This document shows positions 1 through 8,080 of a DNA stretch of 64,000 bases, piece after piece. Every line of letters starts with the position of its first letter. The stretch's first letter is position 1. This DNA is from Thiorhodospira sibirica ATCC 700588. Lineage in GTDB: Bacteria > Pseudomonadota > Gammaproteobacteria > Ectothiorhodospirales > Ectothiorhodospiraceae. The position numbers and the translations under genes are program-made. Below the pieces are notes generated by a model that ran no database searches, was not told the origin of the DNA, and saw only the letters and a list, made by a program, of their open reading frames with translations. The DNA is taken from positions 2,845,828 to 2,909,827 of the forward strand of contig NZ_MU255056.1 of NCBI RefSeq assembly GCF_000227725.2, in the 5' to 3' direction.

Positions 1-2
1 GC

Positions 3-293
3 CATCTGGATATGCACCACAAAGGCCCGCCCGGTACCCAACCCACCCGACTGGTGCCGTGGTTTGCGGCCCCGCAGCGCGCTCATCACAACCTGCGCAT
101 CGTCTTTGGACACTGGTCAACCCTGGGCTATTACCAGGATCACAACGCCCGCCTGATCGGCCTGGACACCGGCTGCGTATGGGGCGGCAAGCTCACCGCT
201 GTGCGCTTAGACGGCCCTGCACCGCAGCGTATCCAGATCAACTGCCCGGCGCAGCAAACCCCCGGCAACCCCGCCGCCACCCTCCAGAACTAG
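3..293 (+). CDS. apaH: Bis(5'-nucleosyl)-tetraphosphatase (symmetrical), C-terminal part
   Basis: This is the 3' end of a gene that begins before the window. The readable 90 or so residues contain FGHWSTLGYYQDHNARLIGL and DTGCVWGGKLTAVRL, the C-terminal signature of ApaH, which hydrolyses Ap4A to two ADP. The metal-binding GD and GNH motifs of the calcineurin-like phosphatase fold would lie upstream, outside the window. The reading frame closes with TAG at 291-293, and the tail after the conserved block is a short Pro/Gln-rich extension. It converges on the lyase gene that ends at 319, with only 25 bases between them. Identification of the family is firm; the length and start cannot be seen. 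Confidence 0.88.
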   Translation, partial: HLDMHHKGPPGTQPTRLVPWFAAPQRAHHNLRIVFGHWSTLGYYQDHNARLIGLDTGCVWGGKLTAVRLDGPAPQRIQINCPAQQTPGNPAATLQN

Positions 294-318
294 GGTTAGT
301 TAATGGCCAGTATTGAGA

Positions 319-1230
319 TCAGGCCGCTACCGAATTCGCTGTATCGCTTTGTTGCAAGCCAAAGCATGATGCGGTCTTGTGGATGTTTTGTGCCCAATTT
401 CGATGAGTGGAGGCTTCGCACATCGCATCATGCATTCGGAATACCGCCGGGGCGTCATCACGCAGGATATGCTCGGCCATCTCCATATCCGCCGCATGTA
501 CGCGGTAGCAGGCATGAATCCATGGCACCTGATCAGGGTGGATTGCGGTTTTACCGACCAAACCATGTGCCAGGTCGTCTTCGACTTCACGCTGCAGAGT
601 CACAATATCACTCAGGTACTCAAAGACCGGGGCACTGAGGTTAAAGCCGCTGGGCTTGAAGATTGTCACCAAGCGCGCAATCACCGGGCCCAAGGGAGTC
701 TGGTACAAGGTGCGGCCCCGAGGCCGACGCATCCCCAGAATCGACAGCAGATCGTTGCCACCGATGCGCAGCGCCAGCACGCGCTCCTGCACGCCGTCTT
801 TTTCCAAGGCACGACGCAGCGCCATCATCTCCTGTTCTTCAAACACCTCGCGGGTTTCGAGCGTGGGCATCAGCAGGTGTCCACTGCCATGCAGCAGATG
901 CAGGTACTCAGACAGCACGCTACGGGTCACTTTGGGCAGCACGAAGCCATCCAGTTCCTCAATGCCAGGCAGGCACAGCAACTGGCGCATCACGTCCGGA
1001 TTACGCACCCGGACAAAGCGCATTTGCTGTGTTGTGCGGCGCAGCGCCGCCAGGGGGACACGCAGGTTCTCAACGGCAGCACTCAGGTCGCGCTCATTCA
1101 CCGAGTCTTCGGTACAGAAGATGATCGAGCGCACCTGTGTGAGTTTTTCGCCGCGCACGACCTCCAGCAGATCGCCGCGTGTGGCAGGCATGTAAAGGCT
1201 GGCACCCAGTTCATTGGCATCACGCGTCAC
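319..1230 (-). CDS. Citrate-lyase-like C-C bond lyase (TIM barrel), Ter-module type
   Basis: The roughly 303-residue protein has the HpcH/HpaI/citrate-lyase-beta fold: LYMPATRG near the N-terminus, IIFCTEDSV, LRIGGNDLLSILGMRRPRGR, and a C-terminal HPDQVPWI. Its companions (StiP/PELOTA and PRTase/TRSP proteins) point to the C-C bond lyase of the tellurium-resistance-linked biosynthetic modules, where the substrate is not known. I start it at GTG 1230, which has AGGAG (1239-1243) eight bases upstream; GTG 1236 and an in-frame TTG at 1257 are alternatives. The Shine-Dalgarno sequence lies at the 3' end of repeat copy 1, so this gene appears to be expressed through that element. Fold assignment is good; the reaction is inferred. 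Confidence 0.75.
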   Translation of the reverse strand: MTRDANELGASLYMPATRGDLLEVVRGEKLTQVRSIIFCTEDSVNERDLSAAVENLRVPLAALRRTTQQMRFVRVRNPDVMRQLLCLPGIEELDGFVLPKVTRSVLSEYLHLLHGSGHLLMPTLETREVFEEQEMMALRRALEKDGVQERVLALRIGGNDLLSILGMRRPRGRTLYQTPLGPVIARLVTIFKPSGFNLSAPVFEYLSDIVTLQREVEDDLAHGLVGKTAIHPDQVPWIHACYRVHAADMEMAEHILRDDAPAVFRMHDAMCEASTHRNWAQNIHKTASCFGLQQSDTANSVAA

Positions 1231-1239
1231 AAACACTGC

Positions 1240-1570
1240 TCCTAAAAACCTAAACAAAGTTGCTTATGCGATTTTTAGGCACTTCGCTCTCCGTTGATAG
1301 CGCCCCCGAAGGGCGAGCAACTGGAGTCCTGGTTGAGCAGTCCCAACCGAATGGCCGGTCAACACCGGCAACATGGGCGGTTTCAGCCGTCGAAACCCAG
1401 CTTGCGCCATAAAAGTGGCCTCGGCGTTCATCCTGAACAGAGAACAACTTTGCGATTCGACTTCGACCCCGACCATGGAACGCGAAACCTTCGCGCTTGT
1501 AGATAACCTATCTACAGTAGGGAATTTTGATGAAGAATGAAGAAAAAATCAAGAACTGTTTTTTGCTCCT
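1240..1570 (-). repeat. Structured leader repeat, copy 1 (promoter plus multi-hairpin RNA)
   Basis: Read on the minus strand this copy contains a -35 TTGATT (1547-1552), a 17-base spacer and a -10 CAAAAT (1524-1529). A 19-base hairpin with arms TGTAGATA/TATCTACA follows, and then a core nearly identical to the copies near 13.2 kb and 59.8 kb. It ends with TTTAGGTTTTTAGGAG, giving the ribosome-binding site of the lyase gene. Compared with copy 2 it has one additional G in the 3' strand of the UUCG hairpin. Its upstream end overlaps the stiP frame: the last 17 or so codons of stiP are encoded by the repeat and stop in the first hairpin. This suggests that the element arrived by insertion or recombination. 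Confidence 0.85.
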
Positions 1571-2638
1571 GATAATGGAAACTGCGTTGTAGGGTAGGGA
1601 GGGTGTCATTTCGACGGGCACCCCTTTGTCAGCGGCCAATGCCAACAGATGGGCAACCTTGCGATCATGCGTATTGCGTACAATCACGCACTGCGGCATG
1701 CGGCGCAATAACACCCGTGTCGCCTCGCCAATGCCGGGCTTGATGAGGTTTGCATCGGAGATGCCATAGTGCGCCATGGCAGCCTTCATATAGGCCTGCG
1801 AAATCGCCACCTGGGCTTCGCGGCTTCGCACCGGCACACTGGAGATGCCCTCACGTTCAAAAATCGCCATGGCCGCAGCCACCACATCATCGACAAACCA
1901 CCGGGACAGGTCCTCAGCGGCGAACTCGCTAAAGAAAACACAGCCGTGATAATCCTTTGGGCCAATGGCCTCATTGAGGATGGAGCGGCTCAACAGTCCG
2001 CTGATGGTGGCGTTGAGAATACTAGATGAAATCAGATAATCGTGGCTAGAGGCTGCCTGCGCAGCGGTTCCCGCCAGATCGGTCAAGACATTCAGCCCAG
2101 GGGCGATGGCGGTATGCGCCTGCTGGTTGTATGCCTGAATGGCGCTGGTCAGCGTCTGGCTGATAACCCCTTTGCCCGTCCAGCCATCGACAAAGGCCAT
2201 TGACTCGGGCCGATGGCCTCTGGAGAGGATTTCATTCAGCGCCACTGTATCAATGCCTCGGTCACGGATGATCGAGATTGAGTAGTGCGCCGCGTTGATG
2301 CCATACAGCCGGGAGAGCAAGTGGCGCACAATCACGCCGATGGGTGTACCCGCCCGTGCCAGAGAAACAAGGGTCAGGTCTGCGCCATATCGGTGATAGA
2401 GCAGGTAGGCAAGCTTTAGACAGTCGCCCGCCAGCTGCTCGCGGTTATCTTGGTGTGCCTGGTGAAAAAGTGCGAGATAGTGCCTGGAAGGCAGCGTCTC
2501 CGGCGAGAGCATCTCACTGTAATGTCGCGCACCTGACTGGATGAGCGATTCCTTGAGTGCAAGGTCGCTCATGTACTCAATCTGGATGGGTTTGAGCAAA
2601 AACTCAACATCATCGGGGCGATAGGAACCGCTAAACAT
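1508..2638 (-). CDS. StiP-family cysteine protease-like protein with PELOTA domain
   Basis: The protein of about 376 residues has an N-terminal StiP region (FSGSYRPDDVEFLLKPIQ, then SLARAGTPIGVIVRH and AFVDGWTGKGVISQTL) and a C-terminal PELOTA-type RNA-binding region (KPGIGEATRVLLRRMP, AADKGVPVEMTPSLPYNAVS). In known systems StiP proteins lie beside PRTase and ATP-grasp enzymes in Ter-associated gene modules proposed to make a nucleoside-like metabolite. The start at ATG 2638 is chosen because GGAGG lies five bases upstream; the frame is open to a GTG at 2653. The final residues (KKQFLIFSS onward) are encoded by repeat copy 1 rather than by family sequence, so the native C-terminus may have been replaced. 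It lies 67 bases downstream of the PRTase gene, probably in one operon. Confidence 0.8.
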   Translation of the reverse strand: MFSGSYRPDDVEFLLKPIQIEYMSDLALKESLIQSGARHYSEMLSPETLPSRHYLALFHQAHQDNREQLAGDCLKLAYLLYHRYGADLTLVSLARAGTPIGVIVRHLLSRLYGINAAHYSISIIRDRGIDTVALNEILSRGHRPESMAFVDGWTGKGVISQTLTSAIQAYNQQAHTAIAPGLNVLTDLAGTAAQAASSHDYLISSSILNATISGLLSRSILNEAIGPKDYHGCVFFSEFAAEDLSRWFVDDVVAAAMAIFEREGISSVPVRSREAQVAISQAYMKAAMAHYGISDANLIKPGIGEATRVLLRRMPQCVIVRNTHDRKVAHLLALAADKGVPVEMTPSLPYNAVSIIRSKKQFLIFSSFFIKIPYCR

Positions 2639-2705
2639 CACACCCTCCCCCACGACTGACTGATTGGGCTGCCCCTAAGATTAAAACAGTGTGCCATCGA
2701 AATCA

Positions 2706-3875
2706 CTAAACAGGAATTTCTTCCGCCTCATCATGTGCCTGAAAGTGAATCAGACGCGCCTGAAGGCGCTGCGCCAACTGCCTAAGGTGCGCATTGGGCG
2801 GGGTTTCGTGGCAAATCAAGACGCGAGCATACTGCCCTGGATGAACGTTATAGATGAAATTGGGGATATCCTCGCCGTAAGGGTCGGGCACCGGCAAAAT
2901 ATGGCGAACAGCGCCCCATTTGAGGATCGGTGAGCGGGTCGTGGACTGTACGCGCACATCTACACCGCATGCCTCAAGCGCCTGACCAAGCACGAAGGCC
3001 GTGTGCATAAATTCACCCGTACCCAACACCAAGGTGCCGCCCTCGATGGACTCACCCGCTAGACGCTCAACCAGTGCCCGCGGCAAGGACACGCAGGCAT
3101 CGCGTCCCAAACGACCGTAACCGGTATCATCAAGCCATACCTCCGCACCCACGGCGCATTGGGCCGCGCTGGGGACGCAAAACGATGCAAGAGAATCCGA
3201 AGGCCTGTACGCAAAGCGCCACGCACCGCGCAGCAGCGCTCCGATGGAACACGCACAGCCCATGCGCTCAGCGAGCACTGCCCGACACTCCCTGCCGGTG
3301 AAATCAGCGATTGTCGCCAGATGCACCTGAGTCAGTACGGGCATGACGGCGCGCAGGCGCTCGACCAGATTGATAAAGGTATTGCCGGTGCTCAACTCAT
3401 CATCCATCAGCACCACCTGGCGAGCCGCTTGCAGCAGCGCCATCGTCTCGGCGCGTGGCGGCAGGTGCAAAAACAGCCGGGGCGCATGACTGTGGGATTC
3501 TTCAAATAACAGACACTTTGCACCCTGAATGCGGTAGCGGGTTGTCTGCAAGTACAGCGCCGCCTGCCCAGGATGCGCCCTGATCCAGGCCTCAAACACG
3601 CCCTGCCCAAGCCCGGTCGCGGTTTCTGCCATGCCGATGAACACCACCGGCGCATGACTATGCGGCACGCTTGCCGCCAGCCTTTGGTGTACCCCGGCCA
3701 TCGCACTGGGACGCGACGGATAGTGCTTGCCAAGGACTTTACTGAGAAACAAAAACGCCCGTTTGGGATTCGCCCGGGCGGCAAAGTCCATCAGCTCGGT
3801 GTACGTCGAGTCGCTGTGCTCAAGCCGCAGGTGCAAGGTGCCGGTTGGCAGATCAACGAGAATCGTGTTTTGCAT
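2706..3875 (-). CDS. Phosphoribosyltransferase-like protein with TRSP domain
   Basis: The 389-residue protein has an N-terminal PRTase core with VVFIGMAETATGLGQGVFEA and the PRPP-binding loop VVLMDDELSTGNTFINL, followed by a C-terminal TRSP-like region (LVLGTGEFMHTAFVLGQALE, TTRSPILKWGAVRH, IPNFIYNV). This two-domain architecture is characteristic of the PRTase of Ter-linked operons, where it is thought to build a nucleoside-like compound from PRPP. It is the first gene of the minus-strand cluster, followed by the StiP and C-C lyase genes. No ATP-grasp, HAD phosphatase or TerD gene is visible here, so the module is partial or split. The upstream region carries IS630 debris from about 3890. 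Confidence 0.8.
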   Translation of the reverse strand: MQNTILVDLPTGTLHLRLEHSDSTYTELMDFAARANPKRAFLFLSKVLGKHYPSRPSAMAGVHQRLAASVPHSHAPVVFIGMAETATGLGQGVFEAWIRAHPGQAALYLQTTRYRIQGAKCLLFEESHSHAPRLFLHLPPRAETMALLQAARQVVLMDDELSTGNTFINLVERLRAVMPVLTQVHLATIADFTGRECRAVLAERMGCACSIGALLRGAWRFAYRPSDSLASFCVPSAAQCAVGAEVWLDDTGYGRLGRDACVSLPRALVERLAGESIEGGTLVLGTGEFMHTAFVLGQALEACGVDVRVQSTTRSPILKWGAVRHILPVPDPYGEDIPNFIYNVHPGQYARVLICHETPPNAHLRQLAQRLQARLIHFQAHDEAEEIPV

Positions 3876-3925
3876 CTTATTAACCCGGCAATCAAATAGC
3901 TACGCATTGTGCGATGATGTGTTGC

Positions 3926-4048
3926 ATGAAAAAAGATAATGCCAGAACCCCGCACCTAGCGGTTGCCACTGGCTATGCCAAGAACGCGGCTTTGTTCCTG
4001 GCGGTGGCTCAGATCCGCTGTATGGCGATCCGGGTGAGGATTTTGTGA
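3926..4048 (+). pseudogene. Remnant resembling an IS630-type transposase 5' end
   Basis: A 40-codon frame begins MKKDNARTPHL and is preceded by ATCAAATAGCTACGCAT. A similar pair (ATCAAATAGATACGCAT, then MKREDARTLHP) occurs at 59553-59620, where the protein looks like the N-terminus of an IS630-family transposase. After the first dozen residues this copy no longer resembles a transposase, so it is a decayed fragment. It sits directly upstream of the PRTase gene on the opposite strand and may have replaced part of that promoter. The link between the two sites is seen in the sequence; the IS630 label is inference. Confidence 0.4.
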
Positions 4049-4075
4049 CGACACAATTTAGCACAGCATAAAAGT

Positions 4076-4162
4076 GTGGCAGCATCTTCCAGACGCTGCT
4101 CTAAAAAAGCGACGGCTGCCGGCTTGCGCCGCGTACTTTTCGGCAGGCAGGGAAGCCGCCGC
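4076..4162. repeat. Palindromic repeat pair (REP-like unit plus GC-rich hairpin), copy A
   Basis: The region between the remnant and dctP holds an imperfect palindrome (GCAGC 4079-4083 with GCTGC 4095-4099). It is followed by ACGGCTGCCGGCTTGCGCC, CGGCAGGCAGGGAAGCCGCC and neighbouring bases. The same order of parts, with substitutions, is found at 37866-37957. The 370-base interval holds no gene apart from this repeat and the dctP leader. Confidence 0.65.
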
Positions 4163-4323
4163 TACTTCATGCGGAACGGGTGCTCCGCGCTCCCAGGGTG
4201 GTGGTCCTGGAGGTAAAAGGATGGCGTCCTGGGTGTGGCCTTCGTATACTGATCACGGCAGAAAATGCCGAATAATCAAGCGCAATGTGCGCGTTATATA
4301 CGAAAATTGAACGGAGTTGAGCG

Positions 4324-5439
4324 ATGGCGATGAATCGACGTAATTTTCTGAAAGCAGGTTCGGTGGCGGCAGGGGCCGGGGTGTTGGCGGCACCGGCGAT
4401 TGTCACGGCGCGGGAGACCTTTAACTGGCGGATGACAACCACCTGGCCACCAGGGTTGCCGTTTTTTCAGACCGGGCCGGGCAGTGCCACAGATTTTGCC
4501 CGACGCGTGGAGGAGATGTCGGACCGGCGTATCCGCATTCGGGTGTATGCTGCCGGGGAGTTGATTCCAGCCTTTGAGGGCTTTGATGCGGTATCCAGCG
4601 GGCGTCAGGTGCAGCTTAATCATGGCTGTGCCTATTACTGGTCGGGCAAATCCTTTGCCGCGCAGTATTTCACCACGGTGCCCTTTGGTATGACCTTTCA
4701 GGGGTATAACGCCTGGATGAATGAAGGGGGTGGTTATGCCCTGTGGGAGGAGGTTTACCGGCCTTTTAATCTGGTGCCGCTGCTGGTGGGCTGTACCGGG
4801 GTGCAGCCGGTAGGGTGGTTCCGCCGTCCGGTGGAAAGTCTGAAGGATTTGCAGGGTTTAAATATTCGCATTCCGGGGCTGGCCGGGGATGTATATAACG
4901 CCGTTGGGGCGAATGCGCGTCTGTTACCGGGTAGTGAGGTGTTTGCAGCGCTGGAGCGCGGTGCCATTGATGCGGCGGAATGGGTCGGGCCGTATGCCGA
5001 CCGCGAGCTGGGCCTGCATCGGGCGGCGAAATATTATTATTCCAGCGGCTGGCATGAGCCTTCCACCAGTACCGAGGTGATTGTCAATCGTGCGGCCTGG
5101 GAATCCCTGCCCAAGGATTTGCAGGCGATCATGCGCAATGCAGCCGCAGCCTGTAATATCACTTCTCATGCCTGGCTGGAAGGACGCAACAGCGAGGCAC
5201 TCGATGATCTGATCAATAACCATAAGGTGATTTTCCAGCCGTTGCCAGATGATATTATCCGGGCGCTGTTTGAGGCGACCCGCGACATTCTCAATAGCAA
5301 AGCAAAGGAAGACCCGCTGGTGAAAAAGGTCAACGACAGTTTCTGGCAGTTCAAGGTCAAGCATGACCGCTGGCAGGCGAACAGCGAAACCGCCTTCCAG
5401 ACGCAGATCCGCGATCTGGGTCAGCAGATGCTGGCTTAA
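4324..5439 (+). CDS. TRAP transporter substrate-binding protein (DctP family), Tat-exported
   Basis: The 371-residue periplasmic binding protein belongs to the DctP/TakP type of TRAP transporters, which import carboxylates with a sodium or proton gradient. The N-terminus [19 protein letters not shown] is a twin-arginine signal, with likely cleavage after the AIVTA region. Family features follow: WRMTTTWPPGLPFFQTGPG, GLNIRIPGLAGDVYNAVGA and the C-terminal helix ending QIRDLGQQMLA. GGAG stands before ATG 4324; ATG 4330 is also possible. The membrane subunits DctQ and DctM are not in the window, so it is an orphan binding protein here. The ligand is unknown; sequences of this type often bind 2-oxo acids or lactate. 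Confidence 0.88.
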   Translation: MAMNRRNFLKAGSVAAGAGVLAAPAIVTARETFNWRMTTTWPPGLPFFQTGPGSATDFARRVEEMSDRRIRIRVYAAGELIPAFEGFDAVSSGRQVQLNHGCAYYWSGKSFAAQYFTTVPFGMTFQGYNAWMNEGGGYALWEEVYRPFNLVPLLVGCTGVQPVGWFRRPVESLKDLQGLNIRIPGLAGDVYNAVGANARLLPGSEVFAALERGAIDAAEWVGPYADRELGLHRAAKYYYSSGWHEPSTSTEVIVNRAAWESLPKDLQAIMRNAAAACNITSHAWLEGRNSEALDDLINNHKVIFQPLPDDIIRALFEATRDILNSKAKEDPLVKKVNDSFWQFKVKHDRWQANSETAFQTQIRDLGQQMLA

Positions 5440-5459
5440 GCAAGCTAATGATTACTCGT

Positions 5460-5483
5460 GGGGCTTGGCGCTTGCAAAGCCCC
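5460..5483. terminator. Hairpin between convergent genes
   Basis: GGGGCTT (5460-5466) can pair with AAGCCCC (5477-5483) across a 10-base loop, between the stop of the TRAP binding protein and the stop of the convergent chemotaxis receptor. No clear T-run follows, so a role as a bidirectional terminator is tentative. Confidence 0.4.
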
Positions 5484-5519
5484 ATCTGAACGTTACCGCT
5501 TTGTTCGGGGTATTTTCAG

Positions 5520-7106
5520 TTACGCGGCTTTGAACTGGCGGATTTCGGTTTTGATTTCTTCGGCAAGTTTTGCCAGTTCAGTAGCGCTGTCATGTATATG
5601 TTTGCTGCTGCAGCCTATTTCGCTGGCAGCGGTGTCAACCTGGCTAATATTTACGGCCATATCCTGTGATGCTGCGGCTGTTTTAGCGGTTTTTTGATTG
5701 GCATCACTGACGGTAAAAGCGATTTGAGCGACATGGCGGGCGAGATTTTGGGTCACGCTGGTTTGTTCTTCGATGGCGGAGGCGATGTCTATGACCAGGT
5801 GATTCATTTCGGTCATAATCTGCGTGATGGTACTGATGTCGGTCGTTGCCTGTTCGACAAAGTCTTGTACGCTGTGGATTTTTTGCTTGATATCATCGGT
5901 TGCATGTGCTGTTTGCGTAGCGAGTTGTTTGACTTCCTTGGCCACAACGGCAAAGCCTTTGCCAGCATCGCCTGCATTTGCCGCCTCGATGGTTGCGTTT
6001 AGCGCCAGCAGATTGGTCTGTGAGGAAATGCGGGTAATCGTGTCAGTGACTTCCCCAATCTCTGCGGCGGCTTGCGAAAGTTTTTCCATCAGGGCGCTCA
6101 TTGCCGTTGTCCGGTTACCGGCATCTTGCGTAATCTGGCGGGCTTTGTCTGTATTCAGCGCCACCGCGCCAATGGTGGCACTGATTTGCTCTGTGGCAGT
6201 GGCGGCGGATTGAAGGTTGGCATTTGCGTGTTCCATGCCCTTGGCAACCTCCTGTGTATCTGCGCTGGATTGTTTGGCTGTGCTGGCTACGCTTGCAGTG
6301 TGTTCTGACATAGCGTGCAGGTGATCGGTGGTTTGCGCACTGACTGTGGATAATTCTGTCGCCGCAGTGGCCAGGGTGTCTGCGTTATGGGTTAATCGGG
6401 TAATCAGGCTTTGCAAGTGGGCAACCACTTGATTGAATGAATGCATCATCTCAGTGATTTCGTCACGGTTTTTTATAGGCAGCCGCAAGGTCAGATCACC
6501 GGCGGTAATCGCTTTTAGCACTGTCCTTGATGCCTTGATTGGTCGAATGGAAGAAGTTATCGAAAACCATTGCAATAAAAGCACGACAATCACTAATCCG
6601 GAAAAGATAAAAATCAGCTGGTTGATGCGGTCTGTCATCTGTTGCTGGGTATCCTCCAGCTGCGTTTTGACGGTGTGCATATCGCCCTGTATGCGGACAA
6701 AGATTTTATCAATTTCTACAAGGCGCTGGCGTGCTTCGAGAGTGCGATTTTCCAAAAACAATGAAGTCACGGACACTAATCTGGTAAAATATTCAAGATA
6801 GGCCTGTTGCAAGTGAGCCGTGGATTTTGGATATGCTTTTGAAAGCTGCTCAAATTGTTCAAACAAGTCTACAGAAGTTCGCGCAGCGGTAATGGCATAG
6901 TTTTCGTCACGGGTGAGAATACCGCTTTGCACATCACGATAGATTGCGTTAATGGCCTCTTCAATGGAGTAAAAATGACGCTGTTCTGTGCTGATGCGAG
7001 AAATTTCTACATTCAAGGCATGATGTAGATACGCCATAAAGAAAAAAATCATCAGCGTTAGCGCAAAGAATGGCGTTAAGATCTTTTTTTGTAGAGTGAG
7101 TTTCAT
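5520..7106 (-). CDS. Methyl-accepting chemotaxis protein
   Basis: The 528-residue receptor has a membrane segment at about residues 9-28 (LTPFFALTLMIFFFMAYLHH), a periplasmic helical region without a Cache fold, and a second membrane segment near 160-180 (LIFIFSGLVIVVLLLQW). A HAMP domain and a cytoplasmic signalling domain follow. The tip contains [20 protein letters not shown], the CheA/CheW-binding hairpin. Glutamine/glutamate pairs in flanking helices are probable methylation sites. It begins 9 bases after the stop of a PstS-like binding protein in the same direction. That protein could present ligand to this receptor, as some binding proteins do with MCPs. No C-terminal CheR/CheB pentapeptide is seen. 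Confidence 0.93.
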   Translation of the reverse strand: MKLTLQKKILTPFFALTLMIFFFMAYLHHALNVEISRISTEQRHFYSIEEAINAIYRDVQSGILTRDENYAITAARTSVDLFEQFEQLSKAYPKSTAHLQQAYLEYFTRLVSVTSLFLENRTLEARQRLVEIDKIFVRIQGDMHTVKTQLEDTQQQMTDRINQLIFIFSGLVIVVLLLQWFSITSSIRPIKASRTVLKAITAGDLTLRLPIKNRDEITEMMHSFNQVVAHLQSLITRLTHNADTLATAATELSTVSAQTTDHLHAMSEHTASVASTAKQSSADTQEVAKGMEHANANLQSAATATEQISATIGAVALNTDKARQITQDAGNRTTAMSALMEKLSQAAAEIGEVTDTITRISSQTNLLALNATIEAANAGDAGKGFAVVAKEVKQLATQTAHATDDIKQKIHSVQDFVEQATTDISTITQIMTEMNHLVIDIASAIEEQTSVTQNLARHVAQIAFTVSDANQKTAKTAAASQDMAVNISQVDTAASEIGCSSKHIHDSATELAKLAEEIKTEIRQFKAA

Positions 7107-7115
7107 GAAGTTATC

Positions 7116-7991
7116 TCATTGCACAGGAATAAATCCAAATTCAGTGACTAACTGCTGGCCATGCGATGAGAGGGCCTGTTGAATTAATGCGGTAATGGCA
7201 GGGGTTGGGCTTTTGTAGACTAAATTGAGCTGTCGCTGAATGGGATAGATGCCTGAGCTCACTGCTTGCACATTAGGCATTTGGTCCTCTAAAGGCAGGA
7301 CACGCACCGGCATTCCCGCATCAATCATGGCATAGGCGCTACCCATCGAAACATAGCCGATAGCACCTGGTAAACCACCCACCAGGGTTAGACTTTCCAG
7401 ATTTGAGCCGATGTCGATGGCCTGTTGACTAATGCGAGGATGAGAGGAAGAGCCGCGTTGCGGGTGGCGAAGCCCGCTGTAATCTTCAAATAAATCCAGG
7501 GTTGCGCGTCCGATTTCTTTGTTGATTAAAACAACAGCCTGATCCCAGTCACAGAGGCTTTGCCAATGACTGATGCGTCCGGAATACAGTTCTTGAAGTA
7601 TTTCGCGGTTTATGCCTGGCAATGGATTTTGCGCATTGACAATAAAAACCAGGCTATCTAAACCGATGGTGACATGAGTCAATGCGGCCTGTTCGTCTGT
7701 GGTTAATGCGCGGGATACCATGCCCACATGGGCGTGTTCTTCCATGACCTGACGTATGCCCGCCCCGCTTCCTCCTGCAGTTATTTGCAAGGCTTGCCCG
7801 GTGTGTGCTTGATAGGCTGGGGCGAGGTGCTCCAATATTGGTTGCAAGGTTGAGGCGCCTGCAATCACTAAGGGGTCAAGGTTTTCTTGTGCCCCGGCGG
7901 TGGATACCCAGAGACTGCTCGTACTATAACAGGCTGACAGAAAAAGTAAAATCAGAAACACCAGGCGTGGGCGTTCAAATGTGAACGTCAT
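7116..7991 (-). CDS. PstS-like phosphate/anion-binding periplasmic protein
   Basis: The protein of about 291 residues starts at ATG 7991 with a hydrophobic export signal (LVFLILLFLSACYS; the Cys could be a lipobox). The body is a PBP-like fold: LVIAGASTLQPILEHLAPAY, ITAGGSGAGIRQVMEEHAHV and GAIGYVSMGSAYAM are typical of PstS and related phosphate-binding proteins. No PstC, PstA or PstB is nearby; the next gene is a chemotaxis receptor, 8 bases on. An upstream in-frame TTG (8027) would add 12 residues before the signal and is less likely. I infer a sensing rather than a transport role. Phosphate as ligand is likely but not shown. Confidence 0.82.
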   Translation of the reverse strand: MTFTFERPRLVFLILLFLSACYSTSSLWVSTAGAQENLDPLVIAGASTLQPILEHLAPAYQAHTGQALQITAGGSGAGIRQVMEEHAHVGMVSRALTTDEQAALTHVTIGLDSLVFIVNAQNPLPGINREILQELYSGRISHWQSLCDWDQAVVLINKEIGRATLDLFEDYSGLRHPQRGSSSHPRISQQAIDIGSNLESLTLVGGLPGAIGYVSMGSAYAMIDAGMPVRVLPLEDQMPNVQAVSSGIYPIQRQLNLVYKSPTPAITALIQQALSSHGQQLVTEFGFIPVQ

Positions 7992-8019
7992 AAGACATTT
8001 AACCCCATTATCAATGATT

Positions 8020-8069
8020 TTACGCAATTTAAATAAAATTAAAATAAAATCAATTTTTTAATTGCGTAA
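8020..8069. promoter_or_regulatory. AT-rich region with dyad TTACGCAATT
   Basis: TTACGCAATT (8020-8029) and its exact complement AATTGCGTAA (8060-8069) flank 30 bases of nearly pure A/T, upstream of the PstS-like gene. The layout would suit a regulator binding two half-sites or a looped operator. No known box (for example the Pho box) was recognised. Confidence 0.4.
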
Positions 8070-8080
8070 TAAAATAGATG

